Origin: Pelagihabitans sp947500445
GTDB lineage: Bacteria; Bacteroidota; Bacteroidia; Flavobacteriales; Flavobacteriaceae
Assembly: GCF_050589625.1 (NCBI RefSeq)
Contig: NZ_JBNGOP010000025.1
Location: forward strand, 1 to 64,000
Length of the DNA: 64,000 nt
Direction: 5' to 3'
Part shown: one piece after another, positions 1 to 10,400 of the stretch
How the letters are laid out: each line of letters starts with the position of its first letter
Position numbering within the stretch: the stretch's first letter is position 1
Notes under the pieces: model-generated
The model's input: the letters and a program-made list of their open reading frames with translations, nothing else
The model's database searches: none
What the model was told of the DNA's origin: nothing
Position numbers and translations under genes: made by a program

Positions 1-77
1 TGGTTAGTGGTTAGTGGTTAGTGGTTAGTGGTTAGTGGTTAGTGGTTAGTGGTTAGTGGTTAGTGGTTAGTGGTTAG
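1..77. repeat. 11 perfect tandem copies of a 7-bp unit (TGGTTAG)
   Basis: The window opens with eleven uninterrupted copies of TGGTTAG and the array may continue to the left of the window. It is not in any credible coding frame. It lies about 290 bp upstream of the -33 box of the LuxR-type regulator gene. The last unit runs into a 22-bp sequence (69-90) that recurs at 233-254. A perfect short tandem array can change copy number by slippage; whether it affects the downstream gene is unknown. Confidence 0.95.
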
Positions 78-254
78 GAAAGTTGAAAAAAATTGGTGAA
101 AAATAATTTTTGGAATCGTTAAATTTTATCATGAAAAGCACGCCTCACTATACCCAATGCGCTGTACTTATTACGTTTTACCTGGTAAGAAGTAGTTGGT
201 ACGGAGCAGGTGGTAAGAAGTAATTAGTATAAAGTGGTTAGGAAAGTTGAAAAA
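69..254. repeat. 22-bp direct repeat pair flanking degenerate GGTA/GTTA-rich DNA
   Basis: The sequence AGTGGTTAGGAAAGTTGAAA, followed by AA, occurs at 69-90 and again at 233-254. Between the copies lie degenerate variants such as TGGTAAGAAGTA. This suggests that an older, larger array of the same repeat has decayed. No gene is seen in this stretch. Confidence 0.8.
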
Positions 255-365
255 TAGCCCTTGAAATCATCAACTTATGCACTAAAAGCGTATCCTAAAA
301 GACATATAGTAAGGAGCGCTCCGTACTCAATACTTTGTACTTACTACTTTAAACTTCACAGCAAA

Positions 366-396
366 TTTGTACTTCTTCCCCAGAAACCTATATTTG
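366..396 (+). promoter_or_regulatory. Bacteroidota-type promoter of the LuxR response regulator gene
   Basis: TTTG at 366-369, a spacer of exactly 19 bp, and TATATTTG at 389-396 match the Bacteroidota consensus TTTG-N19-TAnnTTTG fully. Transcription should start near 402. This rules out the upstream ATG at 261 as the start of the following gene and supports the TTG at 417. Confidence 0.8.
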
Positions 397-416
397 TACG
401 TATAACTACGCATATT

Positions 417-1085
417 TTGAACCATACAACCATTGTATTAGTAGACGATCATTCCTTGGTAAGGGACGGTATCCGAGCGCTTTTGGAGAGTGAGGACGAT
501 TTAAAGGTAATCGGTGAAGGGGCCGATGGTACGGAAGCCATTCAGCTTGTTGCCGAAAAAAGACCCGACCTGTTGATCGTGGACATTCGCATGCCAAAAA
601 TGACGGGTATCGAAGCCGTGGCACAATTAAGCAATTCCGGCAGCACCGTAAAGAGCATTATTCTTTCCATGCACGATTCAAAGGAGTATATTTTAAAGTC
701 GGTAGCGGCGGGAGCTAAAGGGTATCTCTTAAAAGACACTGGTAAAACCGAGTTCATTAAAGCCATCCATACCGTTCGCGATGGTGGCAAATACTACAGT
801 GGCGACATCTCCAACGTATTGGTAGACCATGTACTGAACCCTACCGTCGATACAAATGAAACGGCCAAACCGACCCCTACCCATGGCAATCATTTTGATT
901 TGACGAACAAGGAAATTCAGGTTTTGCAACTGGTATTGTCAGGACTTACCAACAAACAGATCGCCGAAAAATTACAGAACAGCAAACGTACCGTTGAAAC
1001 CCACCGTTTTAACCTCATGCGAAAAATGGAAGTAAAAAATTTGATAGACCTCTCTAAAAAAGCACAGGAGTTTAAGTTGGTGTAA
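417..1085 (+). CDS. LuxR/NarL-family response regulator
   Basis: Two-component DNA-binding regulator of 222 aa from the TTG start. The receiver domain has the acidic pair DD at 10-11, phosphoacceptor Asp56 (LLIVDIRMP), Ser84 and Lys106 (KGYLLKD). A C-terminal LuxR-type helix-turn-helix spans about 160-220 (LTNKEIQVLQLVLSGLTNKQ onwards). The open frame extends back to an ATG at 261, but that part is low-complexity repeat DNA upstream of a perfect promoter (366-396). TTG 417 lies about 15 nt after the predicted transcription start and gives the family's usual N-terminus. No partner kinase is adjacent in the window, so the signal is unknown. Family assignment is firm; the start is likely. Confidence 0.92.
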   Translation: MNHTTIVLVDDHSLVRDGIRALLESEDDLKVIGEGADGTEAIQLVAEKRPDLLIVDIRMPKMTGIEAVAQLSNSGSTVKSIILSMHDSKEYILKSVAAGAKGYLLKDTGKTEFIKAIHTVRDGGKYYSGDISNVLVDHVLNPTVDTNETAKPTPTHGNHFDLTNKEIQVLQLVLSGLTNKQIAEKLQNSKRTVETHRFNLMRKMEVKNLIDLSKKAQEFKLV

Positions 1086-1202
1086 TCGTTAGTAAATTAT
1101 AACTCTTCAAAAAGAACGAGGCAACTCCCTTCCCACTAACTAAAAAATCTTGTGGATTTCAGCTTACACATTTAAAACAATATCCTATTATTGAAAGTTA
1201 TA

Positions 1203-2021
1203 ATGAAAACAATCCTTGTACTTGTCTTATTTGGATTTTTCGTAGGATGCATCTCAAATGAAAAAGAAGTTTGCCGGAAGGGACTTTCCGACAACGACTA
1301 TGATTTTCTAAAAGATGTCAATAGGCAATCAAATCGGGACTATCTGGAAACTATAGTAGATTTCAAGCAGTTTGGGTCTTATTCGAAAAATAAGTGGCTC
1401 CGAGAGCCATTAAACTTAAATATATTTTATGGGTCATTAAAAGCGGTAGGACTTCAAAAATTCATTTCCAAAGATGAATTTAACAAACCTTTATTCGTCG
1501 ATCACTGGACCGAAACAGTTTGGGGAAACAAATCACTAAATCAAATTCTACAAGACTTGATCTCATCTTATTCCGACACTACGGGGGTTGACAAATATTA
1601 TATGGAGTTTTGGAATCGAAGAAAAGCGGAAAATAATGAAAAGGTAGTTTACGACATTTTTCGTGACATCTACATCTCCTATAACCATGAACCTATCACC
1701 GAGGAAATCGGATTGGTAAGTAATCCAAAAATTGTTAGTCTTCTAGAGTTCGAAATAAAGCTAAAACATAGCGATTCAACAAATGTCAAAAAGATAACCA
1801 TTGCATATTTCAATTACCTAAAGCGTATTGGCCTGTATAGTTCAGCCAACAATTTATTGAGGTATGAGAGAGAAGTCTACTACAATTCAACAAAAATTTG
1901 GGATCGGGATTATGAGGAACTCATCAAAACGATTGAAACAGACTCCGTCGATTGCGATACCTATTGGAATTGGAGAGAAAATGCGAAATGGTTTAATGAA
2001 GTATATGATTATGGCCCCTAG
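1203..2021 (+). CDS. hypothetical lipoprotein
   Basis: A 272-aa protein of unknown function. It begins with a basic n-region, a hydrophobic stretch and the lipobox FVGC, so it should be lipidated and exported. The mature part is rich in charged and aromatic residues and shows no motif I recognise. ATG 1203 is chosen over the TTG at 1191 because it gives a normal lipoprotein signal. The next gene also encodes a small lipoprotein, but a gap of about 230 bp separates them, so co-transcription is not implied. Confidence 0.75.
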   Translation: MKTILVLVLFGFFVGCISNEKEVCRKGLSDNDYDFLKDVNRQSNRDYLETIVDFKQFGSYSKNKWLREPLNLNIFYGSLKAVGLQKFISKDEFNKPLFVDHWTETVWGNKSLNQILQDLISSYSDTTGVDKYYMEFWNRRKAENNEKVVYDIFRDIYISYNHEPITEEIGLVSNPKIVSLLEFEIKLKHSDSTNVKKITIAYFNYLKRIGLYSSANNLLRYEREVYYNSTKIWDRDYEELIKTIETDSVDCDTYWNWRENAKWFNEVYDYGP

Positions 2022-2250
2022 CGCTGCGGTGGCAACAAATGCCGAAAGTTTAAATAGTAAATAAGACATTTAATAATTCAAGAGCTCCATTGTTGTTTCC
2101 TAACATCTCAGAATTTTTGATTTGGATTGTAAAATAAAAAGGAACACAACAAAATAATAAATTCTAGCTACGTGAAACGGCCAAAACGAAAAATTTCACT
2201 CCCTTTAAACCCCGACTGGCCGAACCGTTGTTTTGAACTTTAAGAACACT

Positions 2251-2853
2251 ATGAAGAAACTATTTTTAATACTGTTAACCACCACCATTTTTATCGTAAG
2301 CTGCGGCGAGCAGAAAAAGAAAAAAAAGACCATGGGGAAAGAGGTCCTAAAAATGGAAGCTACCGATAAAAAAAATGATTCTTTAACGATTGCAAAAGAA
2401 GAAAATGTAGATCGTAAAGAGGTCGTTATACGATACTTCCCGGATAAAAAAGATACCATAGAATTTGACACTCTTATTTCAGCGCAAAATCTGCATATTT
2501 CAATTCAAAGTAGAACTCTTGACTCTTACGTTACTAACGAATTTGAAAGTGACGGAAAAAAATACATCGACAAATACAGGGACAGCGAAAAGCATTTAAG
2601 AATATGGAAAGAAAACCAAATAGTTGTGGACACCATATTTATTAAAGAAATATTTGGCTCCTATGCTGGCAATGAGTTTCTTAACATTGCTAACTTAAGC
2701 GGGTACTGGTTCAATAGTGTTGACAACAATAGCATCGCGTTTTTCGGAGTTATCAACAAGCCAGAAACAGATTTGTCATATGACTTCTACCATTTTTTTG
2801 ACCTATCAACGCGTAAGTTTAGAATAGAAGAACATATTGACGAAGAAATTTAA
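2251..2853 (+). CDS. hypothetical lipoprotein
   Basis: A 200-aa exported protein of unknown function. The signal peptide ends in the lipobox IVSC and is followed by a very lysine-rich linker (EQKKKKKTMGKEV), then a compact region with several Tyr/Phe and Asp residues. No catalytic motif is visible. ATG 2251 is preferred to the in-frame TTG at 2233 because the hydrophobic core starts directly after MKK. It stands alone between two gaps of about 230 and 360 bp. Confidence 0.75.
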   Translation: MKKLFLILLTTTIFIVSCGEQKKKKKTMGKEVLKMEATDKKNDSLTIAKEENVDRKEVVIRYFPDKKDTIEFDTLISAQNLHISIQSRTLDSYVTNEFESDGKKYIDKYRDSEKHLRIWKENQIVVDTIFIKEIFGSYAGNEFLNIANLSGYWFNSVDNNSIAFFGVINKPETDLSYDFYHFFDLSTRKFRIEEHIDEEI

Positions 2854-3215
2854 ACAGGAATTGGCAACATCGCAATAGGCAAGTATGGTGCTCATTGGTT
2901 CAAATAGGTTCAAGACTATTGACCAACATTATTTTATTGAAAGATTATCCTTAAGGGAAGCCCTCCTTCATACCAGCTTCGGAAAACCCGAAAGTCAGAG
3001 CCCTTCAGATTTCTCGGTTATACCGCAACACCCGCAAAGTCAAGTACCGGCCAATACAACTGATCATTTCAAAGTCCTTTAAAGTATTAGGTTAAATCTA
3101 ATGGATTATACTTTTGTACCTCTCTATAAAACGAAACACCGTTTTAAACAATACTATCCCACCCGAATTCGTTATCCTAAAGTAAACCGATCTTCCCCTA
3201 GAAAAGATATTTGCT
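2854..3215. other. intergenic region without a credible gene
   Basis: This 362-bp stretch contains two short open frames (2885-3082 and 3101-3382) that lack family resemblance or normal composition. Its only clear signal is the -7 box at 3109-3116. Confidence 0.6.
3109..3116 (+). promoter_or_regulatory. -7 box upstream of the AsmA-like gene
   Basis: TACTTTTG fits the TAnnTTTG consensus. The -33 position 19 bp upstream reads ATTA, a poor match. The box lies about 100 nt before the AsmA-like start and is the best promoter candidate for it. Confidence 0.5.
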
Positions 3216-6200
3216 TTGAAAATAACAAAACGCTGGAAACGTATTGTATTGGCGCTCATTTTTGCTCCCATTTTAGTGGTCGGAGGACTCTTGGTCTACA
3301 TCCAAAGCAACCAAGCCGAAATCATCAAAGGGGAAATTGCAAAACTGAACCAAGAGCACAAGGGCCTAGTTCGTATAGGTGATAGCGAATTCACCCTATT
3401 CGGTAATTTTCCCCACATCTCCATAAAGGTTTACGATGTTCAAGTTTTTGAAACAAAACAGGACAATGCCCCCCTTGTCATGGCGGTAAAGGACATTTAT
3501 ATCGGTTTTAACCTATGGGACATTGTAAAGGGAAACTATGACATCCAATCGCTGCTCATAGAAGATGGCGTTTTTAATATCGTAATTCACGAAAACAATA
3601 CCACCAATATTCAAAACTCCCTGGCCAGCCCTTCGGACACCACAACGACCTCGACCAATATCCATTTAAAAAAAATCGAGCTTAAAAACCTGGATGTCCA
3701 CACCTTGGATGAAGCCACCAATACCGATGTCGAGAAATTCATTTACAATGGCAAAGGCGGTTTTCGCCAAACGGACAGTAGCATCGCCGGCCATATCGAT
3801 ACGGACTTTAAGTTGAACGTGATCAAAGACGGCGATACGACCTTCATTCGCAAAAAACACTTTGAAATTCATACCGATGTGGTATTTAACGAACATACCG
3901 GTATGCTCGACATACAACCCTCGGGCATTGTTATGGAAAACGGTGATTTTGAACTGGAAGGAGCCATTGATACCAAGAACGATATGGACTTGGACCTCTC
4001 CATAAAAGGGACCAAGCCTAATTTTGATATGCTCATCGCTTTTGCCCCGGCAGATGTAATTCCCGTATTGGAGAAATACAAAAATGCCGGGGAAATCTAT
4101 TTCAATGCCAAGGCCCAAGGACCTGCCAATAAAGGAAACAGGCCTTTTATCAGCGCTAATTTTGGTGCAGGGGAGGCCTTTTTGGAAAACACCGCAAGCG
4201 CAAAAAAAATTGATAATATGGGCTTTAAAGGCCATTTTACCAATGGTGAAAACAGGGATGCCAGTACCATGGAATTTTCATTGACCGAAATGACCGCGTC
4301 TTTGGACAAAGGAACCTTCAACGGCTCCCTTTTCGTAAAGAATTTTGAATCCCCCGAGGTTGATATGCGACTAAATGCCGACTTCAATTTGGATTTTATA
4401 GCTGCCTTTTTTGAACTGGACCAAGTACAGGATGCCTCCGGTAAGATTTCGCTAAAAATGAATTTTCACGATATCATCGATATCGATTTTCCCGAAAAGG
4501 CGCTACAAAAACTGAACCAGGCGTATTATGCCGAATTGAAAGTTGAAAACCTAAGCCTAAAGGCAAAAGAGCTTCCAGCGCCTTTGAATGGTCTCAACGC
4601 ACATTTGGTAATGAAAGGAAAAGAAGCGACGTTGAAACAATTTGAACTGTTGATGGGCAATTCAGATCTGTCGGTAAGTGGTTTTTTATCGGACCTACCA
4701 GCCATTGTACACCATACCAACATCCCGGTGGAAACCCATTTGGATATTGCCTCCAACACCTTGGATATAGCGGAGTTGACTCGTTTTTCGGAAAAGGATA
4801 CTACCCAAACCGGTTTTGACGAACAAATAGAAAAGCTACGCTTGGGGCTTTCTTTCGTTGCTTCTGCAAAGGACTTTACCGAGTCCAAATACTTGCCAAA
4901 AGGGGAGTTTTTTATCGATAGCTTGTTTGCGGAGCTGAAGCATTATCCGCATAAGCTACATGACTTTCACGCCGACATCCTAATAGATGACGCGGACTTA
5001 AAAATTGTAGATTTTACAGGGTATATCGATAATAGCGATTTTCATTTTGATGGGTTGATACATGATTACGCCTTTTGGATGCAGCCAACACTTCAGGGAG
5101 ATGTAGCGCTGGACATTAATCTCACTTCAAACAAATTGGGATTGGAGGACCTCTTTTCTTACAAGGGCGAAAACTATGTTCCCAAAGAGTACCGACATGA
5201 ATCGTTCGATAATTTGGCACTGCATTTTACCTCTAGTATGCACTACAAGGACTCGGCGCTACATTCCATTGACCTTTCTTTGGATAAGTTGGACACAAAA
5301 ATGAAACTGCACCCGCAACGCTTCCACGACTTTAAAGGAAACATACATTATGAAGACCAACATATTGTTATCGACGACTTTCATGGTGAAATCGGAACGA
5401 CCAATTTTAATTTTGACCTAGGTTATTATTTGGGCGATGGAAAACAGTCGAAAAACCGGGACAATTATCTAGAAGTACGAGCGAATTACATCGATTATGA
5501 CGCGCTCTTCAATTTCAACCTCGATCCGCCGAAACCTGCGGCAATTGCTAACTCCAAAACGGATGACGTGTCAACACATGCCGATGCGTTTAACATTTAT
5601 GAACTGCCGTTTACGGCCATGCGGTTCAAGGCAAATATCGGGCATTTTATATACCACCGGATCGATCTTCAAAACATCAATGCGGCCATAAGAACGACCC
5701 CCGATCATTATATCCATATCGATACCCTGAATATGGATGCAGCCGGTGGGAACATTCGTTTGAGCGGCTATTTTAACGGTAGCGACCCAAAAAACATTTA
5801 CATGCGACCCGATTTGGCGATGAACAACATCGATCTGGAAAAACTACTTTTCAAATTTGAAAATTTTGGGCAGGACCATCTCGTCTCAGAAAACTTACAA
5901 GGAAAACTCACCTCTCGAATTCGAGGCAAGGTCCGGGTATATCCGGATATGGTGCCAGATTTGGACCAATCCACTATTGAAATGGACGTAAAAGTACTAG
6001 ATGGTAGTTTAAAGAACTATGACCCCATGTTGGCACTATCCGATTATATGGGCGATAAAAACCTGCGCAACATTCGGTTCGACACCTTACAGAACAGTTT
6101 GGCCATCGACAAGGGAAAAATGAGTATTCCGGCCATGACCATCGAATCGACCATCGGCCATATGGAACTATCGGGAACGCACGACAGCGATCAAAATATC

Positions 6201-6416
6201 GACTATTTTGTGCGTATCCCTTGGAAAACGGTACGACAGGCGTCCTGGCAAAAACTGTTCGGGAGCAAGAAAGATACGATTGTAGATCCGAACCGAATAG
6301 ACGAAATTGTAGAGGATGATCCCAACAGAAAAACAAAGTTCCTTAACCTAAAGATCAACGGGTCCATAGACGATTATAAGATATCGTTGGGCAAGAAAAG
6401 AAAACAAAAACGTTGA
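3216..6416 (+). CDS. AsmA-like family protein, large
   Basis: A 1066-aa envelope protein of the AsmA-like superfamily. Related proteins form long repetitive-groove beta structures linked to lipid transport and outer-membrane homeostasis. An N-terminal membrane helix (about residues 9-29, VLALIFAPILVVGGLLVYI) follows a KITKRWKR basic stretch. The rest is a long alternation of short beta strands with the recurrent ID/DG pattern typical of the family. The C-terminal AsmA region lies around 900-1040 and the tail is basic (KKRKQKR). The start is TTG; no ATG exists near the membrane helix. It is transcribed alone. Confidence 0.85.
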   Translation: MKITKRWKRIVLALIFAPILVVGGLLVYIQSNQAEIIKGEIAKLNQEHKGLVRIGDSEFTLFGNFPHISIKVYDVQVFETKQDNAPLVMAVKDIYIGFNLWDIVKGNYDIQSLLIEDGVFNIVIHENNTTNIQNSLASPSDTTTTSTNIHLKKIELKNLDVHTLDEATNTDVEKFIYNGKGGFRQTDSSIAGHIDTDFKLNVIKDGDTTFIRKKHFEIHTDVVFNEHTGMLDIQPSGIVMENGDFELEGAIDTKNDMDLDLSIKGTKPNFDMLIAFAPADVIPVLEKYKNAGEIYFNAKAQGPANKGNRPFISANFGAGEAFLENTASAKKIDNMGFKGHFTNGENRDASTMEFSLTEMTASLDKGTFNGSLFVKNFESPEVDMRLNADFNLDFIAAFFELDQVQDASGKISLKMNFHDIIDIDFPEKALQKLNQAYYAELKVENLSLKAKELPAPLNGLNAHLVMKGKEATLKQFELLMGNSDLSVSGFLSDLPAIVHHTNIPVETHLDIASNTLDIAELTRFSEKDTTQTGFDEQIEKLRLGLSFVASAKDFTESKYLPKGEFFIDSLFAELKHYPHKLHDFHADILIDDADLKIVDFTGYIDNSDFHFDGLIHDYAFWMQPTLQGDVALDINLTSNKLGLEDLFSYKGENYVPKEYRHESFDNLALHFTSSMHYKDSALHSIDLSLDKLDTKMKLHPQRFHDFKGNIHYEDQHIVIDDFHGEIGTTNFNFDLGYYLGDGKQSKNRDNYLEVRANYIDYDALFNFNLDPPKPAAIANSKTDDVSTHADAFNIYELPFTAMRFKANIGHFIYHRIDLQNINAAIRTTPDHYIHIDTLNMDAAGGNIRLSGYFNGSDPKNIYMRPDLAMNNIDLEKLLFKFENFGQDHLVSENLQGKLTSRIRGKVRVYPDMVPDLDQSTIEMDVKVLDGSLKNYDPMLALSDYMGDKNLRNIRFDTLQNSLAIDKGKMSIPAMTIESTIGHMELSGTHDSDQNIDYFVRIPWKTVRQASWQKLFGSKKDTIVDPNRIDEIVEDDPNRKTKFLNLKINGSIDDYKISLGKKRKQKR

Positions 6417-6600
6417 TTTCAGGTGCTTCGTTTAGGGACGAAATCCCAGATACCGGTGGAATCTGCTGCAATTGAACGCGCAAAACACCCTTGGGAAAAG
6501 ACCGGGATAGCCACGATTGACAGCTCCCAAACGCTGGTATAGAAAACAACATATTTACAAAAAATAACATTTCGTTTTTAAACGGAGCCGAATTCCTAAA

Positions 6601-7095
6601 ATGCACCCCGATCTAGCGCAAATACAAACCGATATTTATGACAAATGCGGACTTAAAATGTCGGCGTACCGGGCAACACCGGAAAGCAAAGAATACGCCG
6701 CATGCCGATTTGAATTGAATGGGTTGAACATAATCTGTAGGAATTCGAAGGTTACGCCAAAAAAAAATTGGTCAGTTTGTCACCTTTTGGAAACGGAACA
6801 CGGACGGGCTTATCGCACCATTAGAGGAAACCGAGGAAGTTGACTTTTATGTAGTAAACGTACGAACCGAAAAAGCCTTCGGACAATTTGTTTTTCCAAA
6901 ATCCGTATTGATCAAAAAGGAATACTGACATCGACCAAAAAAGAAGGCAAAAGGGCGTTTCGCGTGTACCCAAGTTGGGACGTTGCCACAAGCCAGCAAG
7001 CGAAACGAACACAACATTGGCAATTGGCACATTTTTACGAAATAGACGCTGTAACGGACCTTAAGAAGGTGATACGATTGTATGCGATGGAATAG
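6601..7095 (+). pseudogene. mepB-like gene with two compensating frameshifts
   Basis: The three frames together read as a MepB-family protein (small protein named from the staphylococcal mepRAB locus, function poorly defined). Frame 1 from ATG 6601 gives MHPDLAQIQTDIYDK... to SKVTPKK. There a run of nine A (6760-6768) carries one extra base relative to the family phrase PKKIGQFVTFWKRN. Near 6923 a G is missing in IKK(G)ILTSTKKEGKR, which restores the first frame to the stop at 7093-7095. Both lesions sit in or next to homopolymers, so sequencing error cannot be excluded. The intact product would be about 164 aa. Confidence 0.75.
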
Positions 7096-7102
7096 CGCTT
7101 TA

Positions 7103-7128
7103 ATACCATTTCTACCTTAAAATGGTAT
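7103..7128. repeat. short inverted repeat with the ends of the ATACCATTT element family
   Basis: ATACCATTT and its complement AAATGGTAT are separated by 8 bp, 7 bp after the mepB-like stop. The arms equal the terminal bases of the MITE-like family at 44269 and 49665. It may be a collapsed element or a terminator-like hairpin. Confidence 0.55.
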
Positions 7129-7434
7129 AAAACAGTCTCCGATATTAGGTCCGTTTTCTACGTAAAAAGAACATACTCATCATAACGTAACGAGATTAGG
7201 GTTACGAAAAATAATGCTCCTGACCGATAAACATGCGGCGCATAGGTTTCCGAAAAAAGCAACGAAATTCCCCAATCTTTAACAATCCCCTAAAATAAGC
7301 CCAAACTATTACCAAATAAACACTACGTATTTATACGTATTTTTCTAATTTGCTTTAAGAATTTGATCAGGGTATGGCCATGCGGTTTTGCTTGCGGGAA
7401 AAACCATTTCTATACCATATCAAAAACACTTGGT
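7129..7434. other. leader region of the nitrate reductase gene
   Basis: About 300 bp without a credible gene. It is AT-rich towards the right. A TAATTTG near 7348 is close to the -7 consensus, but I cannot fix a promoter with confidence. Confidence 0.4.
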
Positions 7435-10400
7435 ATGCAGAAAAAGAAAACAAAAAAAACAATCTGTTCCTATTGTGGGGTGGGCTGCGGCATTCTTGTA
7501 GATATCGACAACAAGGGCGCTTTAACGGTTTCCGGAGACCCCGACTACCCGGCAAACAAAGGAATGTTGTGCACCAAGGGGAGAAACCTCAACTACGTGG
7601 CCCAAGATACTACCGATCGCATTTTACACCCGCAAATGCGATGGGGAAGAAACCACCCCATGCAAAAAGTAAGTTGGGACACCGCTTTTGAAAGGGCCGC
7701 TGCCGTTTTTAAAAGTATCATCGCCAAACACGGCCCGGATAGTGTGGGTTTTTATGTTTCGGGACAATGCCTTACCGAAGAATATTATTTGGCCAATAAA
7801 CTGACCAAAGGGTTTATCGGCACCAATAACATCGATACCAACTCTCGGCTCTGTATGAGCTCTGCCGTGGTCGGGTATAAAAAAACCATTGGGGAAGACT
7901 CGGTTCCCATTTCCTATGAGGATATCGAATTGGCCGATTGTTTTCTGATCGCCGGGGCAAACCCGGCATGGTGCCATCCAATTTTGTACCGTCGCTTGGA
8001 ACAACGCAAAGCGGACCGCCCCGAAATAAAGGTTATTGTCGTCGATCCCAGAAAAACACAAACGGCCGCTGCTGCCGACCTACACCTGCAAATTCTGCCT
8101 GGTACAGATGTCTTTTTGTTCAATGCCATTGCCCGTTGGCTCATCGAAAAACGAAAAACCGATACGGCCTTTATTAAAAAACATACCGTTAATTTTGAGG
8201 CGGTCAAAACTGCGGCATTTTCCCTTTCCATACGACAAGCGGCCGAAAAATGCGGTATTCCGGCCTCCGAAATACGAAAAGCGGCGCAATATATTGGAGA
8301 GGCAAGTAAATTTTTGAGCATGTGGACCATGGGGCTCAACCAAAGCGTGATCGGTGTTTCAAAAAACGTTTCCCTACTCAACCTCTCCTTGTTGACCGGA
8401 CAAATCGGAAAACCGGGTTGCGGTCCGTTTTCGTTAACGGGCCAACCCAACGCCATGGGCGGGCGCGAAGTAGGTGGTATGGCAAACCTTTTGGCCGCGC
8501 ACAAAGACCTTGGAAATGCCGTCCATCGAAAGGAAGTATCGGACTTCTGGGGCGGGGAGGCACTAATCAAGGGAGAACCGGGCTACACCGCTACCGAAAT
8601 GTTCGACGCCCTTGAAAAAGGGACCTTAAAGGCTATTTGGATCATTTGTACCAACCCGGTAGTGAGCATGCCGAATGTGCACAAAGTAGAAAGGGCCCTT
8701 AAAAATGCCGCTTTTGTGGTGGTACAGGATATCTCCCACAACTCCGAGACCACAAAATTCGCCGACTTGTTGCTTCCTGCAGCGGGTTGGCTGGAGAAAG
8801 AAGGTACGATGACGAATTCCGAGCGCAGAATCAGCTACCTGCCCAAAATGATCGATGCCCCTGGAGCGGCATTGCCAGATGTGGAAATTCTTTGGCGTTT
8901 TGCGCAGGCCATGGGGTATAAAGGCTTTGATTACGGCAACGCAAGCGAAGTATATGACGAGCATTGCCTGCTCACCAAAGGAACCAATATCGATATTTCC
9001 GGGCTGTCCTACGAAAGGTTAAAAAACGAGGGCAGTTTTCAATGGCCGGTACCCCACCCTACCCATCCCGGAACCCCAAGGCTGTTTACCGATATGAAGT
9101 TTCATACAAACGACGAAAAGGCCCATTTTAATGCACCATTAAAAATGGAAAACCAGTCGGAGACCACCGATGCGGACTATCCGTTAATTTTAAATACCGG
9201 TCGGGTACGGGACCAATGGCATACGCGAACAAAAACGGGGAAAGTAAAACGGTTGCTGACCCATATTCCGGAGCCCTATTTGGAAATGAACAAGATAGAC
9301 GCGCACCTACGAAAACTAAAGGAAGATGATATTGCCGTAATCAAAAGCCGTAGGGGAGAAGTACGGGTAAAAGTAAAAGTGGGCTACGACATACGGGAAA
9401 AGGTAGTTTTTCTGCCCATGCATTGGGGCAAAATTTTAAACAATGATTTTGGTAGGGCGAACAACATCACCAATGATATTGTAGATCCCGTTTCAAAAGA
9501 ACCCGATTTTAAGTACTGCGCCGTACAGGTTAGCAAGTATGTAAAACCAAATCAAAAAATAGTGGTTATCGGTGCAGGGGCCGCCGCCTATCGGTTCATA
9601 CAATCGTATCGGGAAAAGAACAAAAAGGATGAACTACATGTTTTTTCCAAAGAAAACGACCCCTTTTACAACCGTGTGCTCTTACCCGAATATGTAAGTG
9701 ACGAGCTTTCCTGGGAAGCTTTGGAAAAATTAAAAAAAGGGGAGTTGCAGAAATTGAACGTGCAATTACACCCCGGAATCGGTATTACGGCCGTCGATGC
9801 AGCGCAAAAAACGGTCACCGACACCAACGGCACCTCCCATTCTTATGACATACTGGTCATGGCCACCGGAAGTCGCGCCTTTGTGCCCAGTGAGGTACAA
9901 ATGGACCTCCCCGGACGTTTTACCATGCGGGAACGTGGCGATGCCGATAAATTGAAGCGGTACCTGGCCAAAACCGGGCTTCCCCCGAACGCGCAACATG
10001 TGGTTATCGTTGGTGGCGGGCTATTGGGCCTTGAGCTGGCCGCGGCCCTAAAAAAAATAGACATCAATATCAGTATCGTACAGCGGGCACCACGGCTCAT
10101 GGAACGCCAACTGGACGGTATTGCCAGTAGATTGCTTGCCGAAGATGTGGCCGAAAGAGGCATCCAAATTTATTTTGATAACGAGGTGAGTACCGTTTTT
10201 GAGGAACGGGAACGATCCAATTCCCTAAAAGTGAACCTCAAAACCGGCCGTTCCATCCAATGCAATGCCATTGTATATGCCATTGGTACCCGGCCCAATA
10301 TCGAACTTGCAAAACAATCGGGGCTACAGACCCGTAGGGGCGTACAGGTCAATTCCTATTTACAGACCAGCGACCCCCATATTTTTGCCTTGGGCGAAAT

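Noticed and set aside
1..77. CRISPR-like array
   Set aside because: The repeats are 7 bp with no spacers; it is a simple tandem repeat.
261..416. N-terminal extension of the LuxR-type regulator
   Set aside because: It is repeat-derived, lacks receiver-domain similarity, and lies upstream of a perfect promoter.
1864..2069. Small frames on both strands at the end of the first lipoprotein gene
   Set aside because: They overlap the real gene and read as shadow translations; the hydrophobic minus-strand one has no start context.
2885..3382. Two short plus-strand open frames before the AsmA-like gene
   Set aside because: No family resemblance, and the second overlaps the AsmA-like gene in another frame.
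7624..8570. Long minus-strand frames opposite the nitrate reductase gene
   Set aside because: Frame openness follows from the codon bias of the true gene; the translations are Pro/Arg-rich and unlike any protein.
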